Source: Nocardioides thalensis
Lineage (GTDB): Bacteria; Actinomycetota; Actinomycetes; Propionibacteriales; Nocardioidaceae
Assembly (NCBI RefSeq): GCF_013410655.1
Contig: NZ_JACCFP010000001.1
Coordinates: 4,487,501-4,551,500, forward strand
Direction of reading: 5' to 3'
DNA: 64,000 bases
A program made the position numbers and the translations under genes. The notes beneath the pieces are model-generated. The model had not been told where the DNA came from. It did not search any database and saw only the letters and a program-made list of their open reading frames with translations. The number at the start of each line of letters is the position of its first letter. Position 1 is the stretch's first letter. Of the stretch, positions 33,764 to 41,854 are shown in pieces.

Positions 33764-35239
33764 ATGACCACGAGCTTCGCCGACCTCGGCGTGCCCGCCC
33801 CGCTGGTGACCGTCCTCGACGCCGCCGGCATCACCGTCCCCACGCCCATCCAGGCCGCGACGCTGCCCGACTCGCTCGCCGGCAAGGACCTGCTCGGCCG
33901 CGGCCGCACCGGCTCCGGCAAGACCTACGCCTTCAGCCTCCCGGTCGTCGCGCGGCTCACCCAGTCGGCACGGCGCCCGGCGCCCAAGCGGCCGCGTGCG
34001 CTGATCCTCGCGCCCACCCGTGAGCTGGTCAGCCAGATCCAGGCGACCCTCGAGCCGCTCGCGAAGGCCGCCGGCCTGAGCACGACCACCGTCTTCGGCG
34101 GCGTCGGCCAGGGCCCGCAGGTGTCCGCGCTGCGCCGCGGCGTCGACATCGTCCTCGCCTGCCCGGGCCGGCTCGAGGACCTCATCGGCCAGGGCCACTG
34201 CGACCTCTTGGCCGTCGAGATCACCGTGCTCGACGAGGCCGACCACATGGCCGACCTCGGCTTCCTGCCGGCCGTCCGCCGGCTCCTCGACCGGACGCCC
34301 AAGGGCGGCCAGCGGATGCTGTTCTCCGCCACGCTCGACAACGCGATCGACGTGCTCGTGAAGCGGTTCCTCAGCCAGCCGGTGGTGCACGAGGCCGACT
34401 CCGCCCAGTCGCCCGTCGCCAAGATGGACCATCACGTCCTCCACGTGACGCGCGAGCTGCGGCTGCCGGTGCTCGTCGACCTCGCCTCGGCCCCCGGCCG
34501 CACGGTCGTCTTCACCCGCACCAAGCACGGCGCCAAGGCCCTCGCGCGGCAGCTCAACAAGAACGGCGTCCCGAGCGTCGAGCTGCACGGCAACCTGAGC
34601 CAGGGTGCCCGGACCCGCAACATGGAGGCGTTCCACGAGGGCCGCGCGACGACCCTCGTCGCCACCGACATCGCCGCCCGCGGCATCCACGTCGACGACG
34701 TCGCGCTGGTCGTGCACGCCGACCCGCCGGCCGAGCACAAGGCCTACCTGCACCGCTCCGGCCGTACGGCGCGCGCCGGCGCCGCGGGCACCGTCGTGAC
34801 GCTGATGACCGACGACCAGCGCTCCGACGTCCGCGCACTCACCCGCGCCGCGGGCATCCGCCCGACCACCACCCGGCTCGCCGACTCCAGCCACCCGGTG
34901 CTGAAGGAGCTCGCCCCGGGCGAGCGCGAGCGGCCCGGCGGGCTGGTCGTGGTCACCGATGGTGGCTCCAACGGTGGCGGCCGCTCCGGCGGCCGGGGCC
35001 GCGGCAACGGCTCGCGCGGCAAGTCCTCGGGTCAGAAGGGCCGGGCGCAGGGCGGCAAGGGCGGCCAGCAGCGGACCCAGCAGTCCGCTTCCGGCGGCGC
35101 CAAGTCCGGCGGCGCCAAGTCCGGCGGCGGCCAGGGCGGCCGGCGTCGCGGCGGCAGCTCGAGCGCCGGCTCGGCGCGGCGCCGTACCGGCTCCGGCGGC
35201 GGCCACAGCGCCGCCTCGTTCAGCGCCGGGATGCGCTGA
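33764..35239 (+). CDS. DEAD-box RNA helicase
   Basis: A 491-residue ATP-dependent RNA helicase. Motifs in order: TPIQAAT (Q motif), GRTGSGKTYAF (Walker A), APTRELVSQIQ (Ia), VLDEADHMADLGF (DEAD), FSATL (SAT, motif III), TRTKHGAKALARQL (IV), TDIAARGIHVDDV and HRSGRTARAG (VI). Residues after about 400 are a Gly/Ser/Arg/Lys-rich low-complexity tail that binds RNA in relatives such as RhlE. It unwinds RNA duplexes in ribosome assembly or cold adaptation. Preceded by a long structured leader and the 22-bp repeats. Confidence 0.95.
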   Translation: MTTSFADLGVPAPLVTVLDAAGITVPTPIQAATLPDSLAGKDLLGRGRTGSGKTYAFSLPVVARLTQSARRPAPKRPRALILAPTRELVSQIQATLEPLAKAAGLSTTTVFGGVGQGPQVSALRRGVDIVLACPGRLEDLIGQGHCDLLAVEITVLDEADHMADLGFLPAVRRLLDRTPKGGQRMLFSATLDNAIDVLVKRFLSQPVVHEADSAQSPVAKMDHHVLHVTRELRLPVLVDLASAPGRTVVFTRTKHGAKALARQLNKNGVPSVELHGNLSQGARTRNMEAFHEGRATTLVATDIAARGIHVDDVALVVHADPPAEHKAYLHRSGRTARAGAAGTVVTLMTDDQRSDVRALTRAAGIRPTTTRLADSSHPVLKELAPGERERPGGLVVVTDGGSNGGGRSGGRGRGNGSRGKSSGQKGRAQGGKGGQQRTQQSASGGAKSGGAKSGGGQGGRRRGGSSSAGSARRRTGSGGGHSAASFSAGMR

Positions 35240-35241
35240 GG

Positions 35242-36009
35242 CTAGCGCCGGCGCGGCCTCCGGGCCGCGCGGGCCACGGCGGCCTCGTAGGCCGAGACCA
35301 GACCGCCGACCGACAGCGGCTTGAGCCGCTCCATGACCTCGCGGAAGTGCTCGGACTGCGGGTCGTCGTAGAGCGGCGCGAGCTTCTCCTGGATGACGTC
35401 GTAGAGCTCCTTGGCCATCTGCTCGCCGTGCTCGCGGTAGACGGTCGCGGCCGCGACGGCGACCTCGCGGGGGAACCCCAGCTCCAGCAGCCGTACGCCG
35501 ATCGCGAGCTGGTTGCCCGCGACGAGGTACGACGAGCCGCGCCTGCGCAGCACGCCGAGCGCCTGCATCGTGGCGACGTCGTCGTCGGAGAGCGGGCGCC
35601 CGGCCTTGGTCTCGAGCTGCGCGTGGTCCATCTCGACCGGGAGGTCGGACTGCCACGGCGCGAGCATGGTGCGCGCCAGCGCGATGTCCTCCGGCGTCGC
35701 GTCGGCAGGGATGCCGGCGACGTACCGCTCGATCGCCGACAGGGTGAACCCGTGGCTCTGCAGCTCCTGGACGAGCTCGAGCCGCGCCACGTGCTGGGGG
35801 CTGTAGTAGCCCGAGCGGCCGCGCCGGATCGGCGGCGGCAGCAGGCCCTTGGTCGTGTAGAAGCGCACGGTCCGCACCGTGATGCCGACCCGCTCGGTGA
35901 GCTCGGCCAGCGTCAGCAGCCGGTCGGAACCGTCGCCCTTCCGCGCCCCGTCGCCGGAGCGCCCGCCACCCGGTGTGACCTCCGTCGCACGACCCTCGCC
36001 CTTGACCAT
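35242..36009 (-). CDS. MerR-family transcriptional regulator of the fadAB/racemase genes
   Basis: A 255-residue regulator with an N-terminal Gly-rich tail, then the MerR winged helix LLTLAELTERVGITVRTVRF with YTTKGLLPPPIRRGRSGYYS. The long C-terminal part (about 150 residues, mostly helical) lacks metal-binding cysteines, so it senses an organic ligand, possibly an acyl-CoA. It is divergent from fadA, and its ATG overlaps a palindrome (36009-36025), implying autoregulation. A matching palindrome stands before the racemase gene. A start downstream of 36009 is possible. Confidence 0.9.
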   Translation of the reverse strand: MVKGEGRATEVTPGGGRSGDGARKGDGSDRLLTLAELTERVGITVRTVRFYTTKGLLPPPIRRGRSGYYSPQHVARLELVQELQSHGFTLSAIERYVAGIPADATPEDIALARTMLAPWQSDLPVEMDHAQLETKAGRPLSDDDVATMQALGVLRRRGSSYLVAGNQLAIGVRLLELGFPREVAVAAATVYREHGEQMAKELYDVIQEKLAPLYDDPQSEHFREVMERLKPLSVGGLVSAYEAAVARAARRPRRR

Positions 36010-36025
36010 GACAGTAATGGTGTCA
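36009..36025. promoter_or_regulatory. MerR-type operator between merR and fadA
   Basis: TGACAGTAATGGTGTCA is a TGACA-N7-TGTCA palindrome. Its first base is also the first base of the merR start codon on the other strand; it lies 67 bp before the fadA ATG. The same class of site precedes the racemase gene. It likely controls merR and fadA in both directions. Confidence 0.72.
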
Positions 36026-36092
36026 CAATCGTGGCAGCCACTTCCACGCGCGGCACACTTCCCGTCGCCGCGATCCGAGTTAGAGGACGGTC

Positions 36093-37304
36093 ATGGCAGA
36101 AGCATTCGTGTACGACCACCTGCGCACGCCGCGCGGCAAGGGCAAGGCCAACGGCTCCCTCCACGAGGTGAAGCCCGTCGACCTCGCTGTCGGCCTGCTC
36201 CACGAGCTCGAGGCGCGCAACCCGAGCCTCGACACGAACCGGGTCGACGACGTCGTCCTCGGCGTCGTGAGCCCGATCGGCGACCAGGGCGGCGACATCG
36301 CCAAGACCGCGGCGCTGGCTGCGGGCTACCCCGAGACCGTGGCGGGTGTGCAGCTCAACCGGTTCTGCGCCTCCGGCCTCGAGGCCGTCAACCAGGCCGC
36401 CGGCCGGGTGCGCGGCGGGTTCGAGCACCTGATCGTCGCCGGCGGCGTCGAGTCGATGAGCCGCGTCCCGATGGGCTCCGACGGCGGCGCCTGGGCCACC
36501 GACCCGCGCACCGCCTTCGGCACCAGCTTCGTGCCCCAGGGCATCGGCGCCGACCTGATCGCCACGGTCGAGGGCTGGGACCGCGAGGACGTCGACGCCT
36601 ACGCCGCCGAGTCCCACCACCGCGCCGCGAAGGCGTCGGCCAACGGCTACTTCGACGGCGCCCTCGTGCCGGTCAAGGACATCAACGGCCTGACCGTGCT
36701 CGACCGCGACGAGACCATCCGCCCCGACACCTCCGTCGAGGGCCTCGCCGGCCTCAAGCCGTCCTTCGCCGGCATCGGCGCCGACGCCGGCTTCGACGAC
36801 GTCGCGCTGGAGAAGTACCACTGGCTCGAGAAGATCAACCACGTCCACCACGCCGGCAACTCCTCCGGCATCGTCGACGGCGCCGCGCTCACGCTGATCG
36901 GTTCCGAGCAGGCGGGCACCGACCTCGGCCTCACGCCGCGGGCCCGGATCGTCGCCACCGCCGTGTCCGGCGCCGACCCGGTCATCATGCTGACCGGCCC
37001 CGCCCCGGCTGCCCGCAAGGCGCTCGCGGTCGCCGGCCTCGAGGTCTCGGACATCGACCTCTTCGAGATCAACGAGGCGTTCGCCGCCGTCGCCATGCGG
37101 TTCATGCGCGACATGGGCATCAGCCACGACATCACCAACGTCAACGGCGGCGCGATCGCCATGGGCCACCCGCTCGGCGCCACCGGCGCGATGATCCTCG
37201 GCACCCTGATCGACGAGCTCGAGCGGCGCGACCTGCGCCGCGGCCTCGCGACGCTCTGCGTCGGCGGCGGCATGGGCATCGCGACCATCGTCGAGCTGGT
37301 CTGA
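36093..37304 (+). CDS. fadA: Acetyl-CoA acyltransferase (3-ketoacyl-CoA thiolase)
   Basis: A 403-residue thiolase that splits 3-ketoacyl-CoA with CoA in the last step of beta-oxidation. The nucleophile Cys92 is in LNRFCASGLEAVN; the C-terminal catalytic motifs are NVNGGAIAMGHPLGATGAMI (His) and LCVGGGMGIATIVEL (Cys). Length and motifs fit the FadA partner of a trifunctional FadB. The GGTTAGAGGACGGTC leader contains a plausible ribosome-binding site. fadB follows 28 bp later on the same transcript; the MerR regulator is divergent. Confidence 0.95.
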   Translation: MAEAFVYDHLRTPRGKGKANGSLHEVKPVDLAVGLLHELEARNPSLDTNRVDDVVLGVVSPIGDQGGDIAKTAALAAGYPETVAGVQLNRFCASGLEAVNQAAGRVRGGFEHLIVAGGVESMSRVPMGSDGGAWATDPRTAFGTSFVPQGIGADLIATVEGWDREDVDAYAAESHHRAAKASANGYFDGALVPVKDINGLTVLDRDETIRPDTSVEGLAGLKPSFAGIGADAGFDDVALEKYHWLEKINHVHHAGNSSGIVDGAALTLIGSEQAGTDLGLTPRARIVATAVSGADPVIMLTGPAPAARKALAVAGLEVSDIDLFEINEAFAAVAMRFMRDMGISHDITNVNGGAIAMGHPLGATGAMILGTLIDELERRDLRRGLATLCVGGGMGIATIVELV

Positions 37305-37332
37305 CCGGTCTGAGAGAAGGAAGAGACAACTG

Positions 37333-39534
37333 ATGAGCACCGACACCCAGACCGCCGTGCGCTACGAGCGGGACGCCGACGGCATCGTCACGCTGACGCT
37401 CGACGACCCCACCGCCAGCGCCAACACGATGAACGACCTCTACCTCACCTCGATGGAGCAGGTGGTCGACCGCCTGTACGCCGAGCAGGACGACGTCACC
37501 GGCGTGATCATCGCCTCGGCCAAGAAGACCTTCTTCGCCGGCGGCAACCTCAACAGCATGGCCAGTGCCACCAAGGAGAACGCGCCCGAGATCTTCCAGA
37601 TGGCCGAGCGCGTCAAGGCCAGCCTGCGCAAGCTCGAGCTGTTCCCGAAGCCGGTCGTCTCCGCGATCAACGGTGCCGCCCTCGGCGGTGGCTACGAGAT
37701 CACGCTCGCCACCCAGCACCGGATCGCCGTTGCGGGCTCCTACAAGATCGGCCTGCCAGAGTCGACCCTCGGCCTGCTGCCCGGCGGCGGCGGCGTCACC
37801 CGCGCCGTCCGCAAGTGGGGCCTGCAGACCGCGCTGATGGACGTGCTGCTCCAGGGCACGCAGTTCAGCGTCGACAAGGCGCTCGAGAAGGGCGTCATCG
37901 ACGAGGTCGTCGCGACCCAGGGCGAGCTGATCCCGGCCGCTCGGGCGTGGCTGAAGGCCAACCCCGACGCCGCGCTCTCCCCGTGGGACGCCCCGGGCTA
38001 CAAGATGCCCGGCGGTGCGCCGAAGAGCCCGGCGCTCGCCGGCTTCCTCCCTGCGTTCCCGGCGCTGCTGCGCAAGCAGACGAAGGGCGCGGTCTACCCC
38101 GCGACCCGCGCCATCATGAGCGCCGCCGTCGAGGGCGCACAGGTCGACTTCGACACCGCCTCGCGGATCGAGACCCGCTACTTCACCAACCTGGTCGTCA
38201 ACCAGAACGCCAAGAACATGATCCAGGCGTTCTTCTTCGACCTGCAGGCGATCAACTCCGGCTCGCTCCGCCCGCAGGGGATCGAGACCTGGAAGCCCAC
38301 CAAGGCCGTCGTCCTCGGCGCAGGCATGATGGGCGCCGGCATCGCCTACGTGCTCGCCCGCGCCGGCGTCGAGGTGGTCCTCAAGGACGTCTCCGTCGAG
38401 AACGCCGAGAAGGGCAAGGCCTACTCGCAGGGCCTCAACGAGAAGGCCATCTCCCGCGGTCGCCTGACCGAGGAGAAGTCGCAGGCGCTGCTCGACCGCA
38501 TCACCCCGACCGGCGACGCCGCCGACGCGCAGGGCGCCGACCTAGTCGTCGAGGCGGTCTTCGAGGACCCCGCCCTCAAGGCCAAGGTCTTCGCCGAGGT
38601 GCTGCCGCACCTCGCGCCCGACGCGCTGCTGTGCTCCAACACCTCGACCCTGCCGATCACCGGCCTTGCCGAGGGCCTGGAGAACGCCGAGGACCGCCCG
38701 CGGTTCATCGGCCTGCACTTCTTCAGCCCGGTCGACAAGATGCCGCTCGTCGAGATCATCAGCGGCAAGGAGACCTCCGACGAGGCGCTCGCCCGTGCCT
38801 ACGACGTGGTGCAGCTGATCCGGAAGACGCCGATCGTCGTCAACGACTCGCGCGGCTTCTACACCTCGCGCGTCATCGGCTACATGGTCAACGAGGGCAT
38901 GGCGATGCTCGCCGAGGGCGTCGCGCCGTACTCGATCGAGCGGGCCACCACCCAGGCGGGCTACCCCGCACCGGTGCTCCAGCTCTCCGACGAGCTCAAC
39001 CTCGAGCTGATGGCCAAGATCGCCAAGGCGACCCGCGAGGCCGCCGCCGAGGACGGCGGCGCGTGGACGGAGCACCCGGGCTCGGCCGTGGTCGAGAAGA
39101 TGCTGGAGGCCGGTCGCGCCGGCCGCCTGCGGAAGGCGGGCTTCTACGACTACGACCAGGAGACGGGCAAGCGGCTCTCGATCTGGTCCGGCCTGGCCGA
39201 GCTGTTCCCCGTGGCCGAGGAGCAGATCCCGCTCCAGGACATCAAGGACCGGATGCTGTTCGCCGAGGCGCTCGAGACCGCCAAGTGCTTCGAGGAGGGC
39301 GTCATCACGTCCGCCGCCGCGGCCAACATCGGCTCGATCATGGGCATCGGCTTCCCGCCGATGACCGGTGGCGCCGCGCAGTTCATGCAGGGCTACGAGG
39401 GCGCCGACGGCGAGATCGGCCTCAACGCCTTCCTCAAGCGCGCCGATGAGCTAGCTGCCACCTACGGCGACCGCTTCCAGGCCACCCCGTGGCTGCGCGA
39501 CCTCGCCGCCTCCGGCGGCAAGTTCCCCGCGTGA
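37333..39534 (+). CDS. fadB: Multifunctional fatty acid oxidation protein, FadB type
   Basis: A 733-residue enzyme joining enoyl-CoA hydratase (residues about 1-270) and 3-hydroxyacyl-CoA dehydrogenase (about 315-720). The crotonase part has the oxyanion motifs FFAGGNLNSM and GAALGGGYEITLATQ and both catalytic glutamates (GGGYEITLA; IGLPESTLGLL). The NAD-binding loop is VLGAGMMGAGIAYVLARAG, and GLHFFSPVDKMPLVEII holds the catalytic His. It forms the beta-oxidation complex with FadA. GAGAGAAGGAAGAG precedes the ATG. Transcription probably ends at the 44-bp palindrome downstream. Confidence 0.95.
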   Translation: MSTDTQTAVRYERDADGIVTLTLDDPTASANTMNDLYLTSMEQVVDRLYAEQDDVTGVIIASAKKTFFAGGNLNSMASATKENAPEIFQMAERVKASLRKLELFPKPVVSAINGAALGGGYEITLATQHRIAVAGSYKIGLPESTLGLLPGGGGVTRAVRKWGLQTALMDVLLQGTQFSVDKALEKGVIDEVVATQGELIPAARAWLKANPDAALSPWDAPGYKMPGGAPKSPALAGFLPAFPALLRKQTKGAVYPATRAIMSAAVEGAQVDFDTASRIETRYFTNLVVNQNAKNMIQAFFFDLQAINSGSLRPQGIETWKPTKAVVLGAGMMGAGIAYVLARAGVEVVLKDVSVENAEKGKAYSQGLNEKAISRGRLTEEKSQALLDRITPTGDAADAQGADLVVEAVFEDPALKAKVFAEVLPHLAPDALLCSNTSTLPITGLAEGLENAEDRPRFIGLHFFSPVDKMPLVEIISGKETSDEALARAYDVVQLIRKTPIVVNDSRGFYTSRVIGYMVNEGMAMLAEGVAPYSIERATTQAGYPAPVLQLSDELNLELMAKIAKATREAAAEDGGAWTEHPGSAVVEKMLEAGRAGRLRKAGFYDYDQETGKRLSIWSGLAELFPVAEEQIPLQDIKDRMLFAEALETAKCFEEGVITSAAAANIGSIMGIGFPPMTGGAAQFMQGYEGADGEIGLNAFLKRADELAATYGDRFQATPWLRDLAASGGKFPA

Positions 39535-39572
39535 GGCCCCGGCCCGCGCGCTGATGTAACTCAGTGTTAGAT

Positions 39573-39616
39573 CCGCTCCCTCGGTGCTGTGACCGGTCAC
39601 AGCACCGAGGGAGCGG
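39573..39616 (+). terminator. 44-bp perfect palindrome after fadB
   Basis: The arms 39573-39594 and 39595-39616 are perfect complements of each other (22 bp each; left arm begins CCGCTCCCTCGGTGCTGTGA, right arm mirrors it) with no unpaired loop beyond the turn. It follows the fadB stop by 38 bases and could form an extremely stable hairpin in RNA. Short T-rich bases (GTCGTTTC) follow. It is most likely the fadAB terminator. Confidence 0.75.
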
Positions 39617-39684
39617 TCGTTTCACCGAGGTAGTTGTTGCGGACTCCGGTTGCCACCAGGGCGCCAGGGCCGGACGATCAGGTT

Positions 39685-40032
39685 ATGTCGCCCGTCTCGC
39701 GCGTCCTCGCCGCCATCGGCGGCGCCCTCGCGCTCGTGACCTGGCTGCTCTACCTCTCCGTCATCGACGCCCAGGGCGGCGGCGATGCCGCGCGCGTCGT
39801 GTTCTGGAGCGTGGCGATGCTGGCGGTCCCGGCGCTGGCGGCCGTCTCGCTCGTCGTCTCCCGGCGTGCCGCCTCGATCGTGCTGGCCCTCGCGACGGCG
39901 CCGGCGGCAGGTCTGGGCCTGCTCGCGATCTTCAGCGTCGGACCGGGCTTCCTCGCCGCTGCAGCCGCGCTGGCCGCGGCGTGCGTCTGCGCGCTCGCGG
40001 CCACGGGAGCGCGGCCGGCTCAGGTGTTGTAG
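39685..40032 (+). CDS. Small four-helix membrane protein, function unknown
   Basis: A 115-residue protein made of four hydrophobic segments (VLAAIGGALALVTWLLYLSV, VVFWSVAMLAVPALAAVSLV, ASIVLALATAPAAGLGLLAI, FLAAAAALAAACVCALAATG). ATG 39685 is chosen since an upstream in-frame ATG adds a soluble tail in the wrong place. No family recognised. Its end overlaps by 13 bp the convergent small gene on the other strand. Confidence 0.6.
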   Translation: MSPVSRVLAAIGGALALVTWLLYLSVIDAQGGGDAARVVFWSVAMLAVPALAAVSLVVSRRAASIVLALATAPAAGLGLLAIFSVGPGFLAAAAALAAACVCALAATGARPAQVL

Positions 40033-40172
40033 CGGACCCAGAGCCCGATCGCGTAGATCAGCGCGGCGACCACGAAGATCCCCAGCACGATCAGCAGCGG
40101 ACCGGTCTTGGACCGCTTCTCGCCGTGCAGCGGGTGGTCGGTCGTCGGCAGGTCCCGATCGTCGTCGGTCAT
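40020..40172 (-). CDS. 50-residue single-pass membrane protein
   Basis: A short gene encoding an acidic N-terminal tail (MTDDDRDLPTTDHPLHGEKR) followed by one membrane helix (TGPLLIVLGIFVVAALIYAI) and a short basic tail. This layout is common among small actinobacterial membrane proteins and its composition argues against chance. No clear ribosome-binding site is seen. Its 3' end overlaps the convergent gene by 13 bp. Function unknown. Confidence 0.6.
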   Translation of the reverse strand: MTDDDRDLPTTDHPLHGEKRSKTGPLLIVLGIFVVAALIYAIGLWVRYNT

Positions 40173-40317
40173 GGGGGTGCGATACCCGATGGCCGCGCAC
40201 TCACCCGGCCATCGCCCGGTCGGCGTCCGGCCGCAGAGATCCTTCCCAAGATGTGTGACCTGGCTTACATTCGGCGGATCGGGCGCTACCCGACGCGCCC
40301 CGGACAGGGAGCTCATC

Positions 40318-41823
40318 TTGAGAATTTCTCGGGGACTCATCGCAGTTCTTGCCACCCTCGGACTCATCCTCCTCGCCTTCACCCCGGCCTCATCGGCCAC
40401 GGGCTCGGGCGTCTCCGACAAGCCCGGCCAGAAGTGCAACCGCACCAACGACTCGGTCCGCAAGCTGCTCGAGTGCGTGACGCTCGACGGCGTCATGGAG
40501 CACGAGTACGCCTTCGCTGACATCGCCGCCGCCAACGGCGGCACCCGCTCCGCGGGCACCCCCGGCTACGACGCCTCGGTCGACTACGTCGAGCAGCGGA
40601 TGGAGGCGGCGGGCTACGTCGTCACCCGCCAGGAGTTCGACGTCTACAGCTTCGAGGACCAGGGCGGTTCGGAGCTCGAGCAGACGGCGCCCACGCCGAC
40701 GTCGTACGTCCTGGGCACCGACTTCGCCGCGACGCCGCACTCCGAGCCGGGCGACGTCACCGCCGGCGTCACGGCCGTCGACATCGCCCTCGGGCTCGGC
40801 AACACCTCGACCAGTGGCTGCCAGGACAGTGACTTCGCCACGTTCCCGGCGGGCGACATCGCCCTGATCCAGCGTGGCGACTGCACGTTCGAGATCAAGG
40901 CCGAGAACGCCGCCGAGGCCGGCGCGGTCGGCGTGCTGTTCTTCAACCAGGGCAACACCACCGACGCGAGCCGCAACGGCATCCCTGCCGTGACCCTGGG
41001 CAACGACTACACCGGCGGGCTGCCCGCGTTGAGCACCACCTACGCCCGCGGGGCCGAGTTCGCCGGCATCGACGGCCTCGAGATGCGGCTCTTCGCCGAC
41101 GTCACCCGCACGCCCGCAAAGACCGAGAACGTGATCGCCGAGTCGCGCACCGGCGACCCGACCAACGTCGTGATGGCCGGCGCCCACCTCGACTCGGTCC
41201 CCGAGGGCGCAGGCATCAACGACAACGGCTCGGGCTCCGCGGCGCTGCTGGAGACCGCCGAGCAGCTCGCCAAGGCGACCAGGGAGTTCCCCAACAAGGT
41301 GCGCTTCGCCTGGTGGGGCGCGGAGGAAGCCGGCCTGGTCGGCTCGAACTACTACGTCAACAACCTTGGCACCGAGGGGCGTTCCGCGATCGAGATGTAC
41401 CTCAACTTCGACATGGTCGGCTCGCCCAACTACGGACTGTTCATCTACGACGGTGACGGCTCGGGCTTCGGCATGGTCGGTCCCGACGGGTCCGACGAGA
41501 TCGAGGCGCTGTTCGAGCGCTACTACGCCGAGCGCGGCATCCCGTCCGAGCCGACGGCGTTCACCGCCCGCTCCGACTACCAGGCGTTCATCCTCAACGG
41601 CATCCCTGCGGGCGGCCTGTTCACCGGCGCGGAGGGCGTGAAGACCGCGGCCCAAGCCGCGAAGTGGGGAGGTACGGCGGGCGTCGCCTACGACCCCTGC
41701 TACCACTCGGAGTGCGACGGCATCGACAACCTCAGCCACGAGGCGCTCGACATCAACTCCGACGCGATGGCCTACGTCGTGTTCCTCTACGCCTCCGGGC
41801 AGGAAGCGATCAACGCCGGCTAG
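40318..41823 (+). CDS. Secreted M28-family zinc aminopeptidase with PA domain
   Basis: A 501-residue secreted peptidase. TTG 40318 is chosen: AGGGAG lies six bases upstream, and the sequence after it (RISRGLIAVLATLGLILLAF then PASSA) is a good signal peptide. Residues about 130-230 form a protease-associated domain (FPAGDIALIQRGDCTFEIKA). The zinc site is AGAHLDSVPEGAGINDNGSG (His, Asp), WWGAEEAGLVGS (Glu-Glu) and FDMVGS (Asp). A disulfide-rich C-terminus (DPCYHSECDGIDN) carries the last His region. It removes N-terminal residues from peptides outside the cell. Confidence 0.9.
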   Translation: MRISRGLIAVLATLGLILLAFTPASSATGSGVSDKPGQKCNRTNDSVRKLLECVTLDGVMEHEYAFADIAAANGGTRSAGTPGYDASVDYVEQRMEAAGYVVTRQEFDVYSFEDQGGSELEQTAPTPTSYVLGTDFAATPHSEPGDVTAGVTAVDIALGLGNTSTSGCQDSDFATFPAGDIALIQRGDCTFEIKAENAAEAGAVGVLFFNQGNTTDASRNGIPAVTLGNDYTGGLPALSTTYARGAEFAGIDGLEMRLFADVTRTPAKTENVIAESRTGDPTNVVMAGAHLDSVPEGAGINDNGSGSAALLETAEQLAKATREFPNKVRFAWWGAEEAGLVGSNYYVNNLGTEGRSAIEMYLNFDMVGSPNYGLFIYDGDGSGFGMVGPDGSDEIEALFERYYAERGIPSEPTAFTARSDYQAFILNGIPAGGLFTGAEGVKTAAQAAKWGGTAGVAYDPCYHSECDGIDNLSHEALDINSDAMAYVVFLYASGQEAINAG

Positions 41824-41854
41824 GCCGGATGTCCGCCGCGCCGGGTCGGCCCGG

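Noticed and set aside
33644..35656. 670-codon - strand frame opposite the DEAD-box gene
   Set aside because: Antisense artefact overlapping a gene with all helicase motifs.
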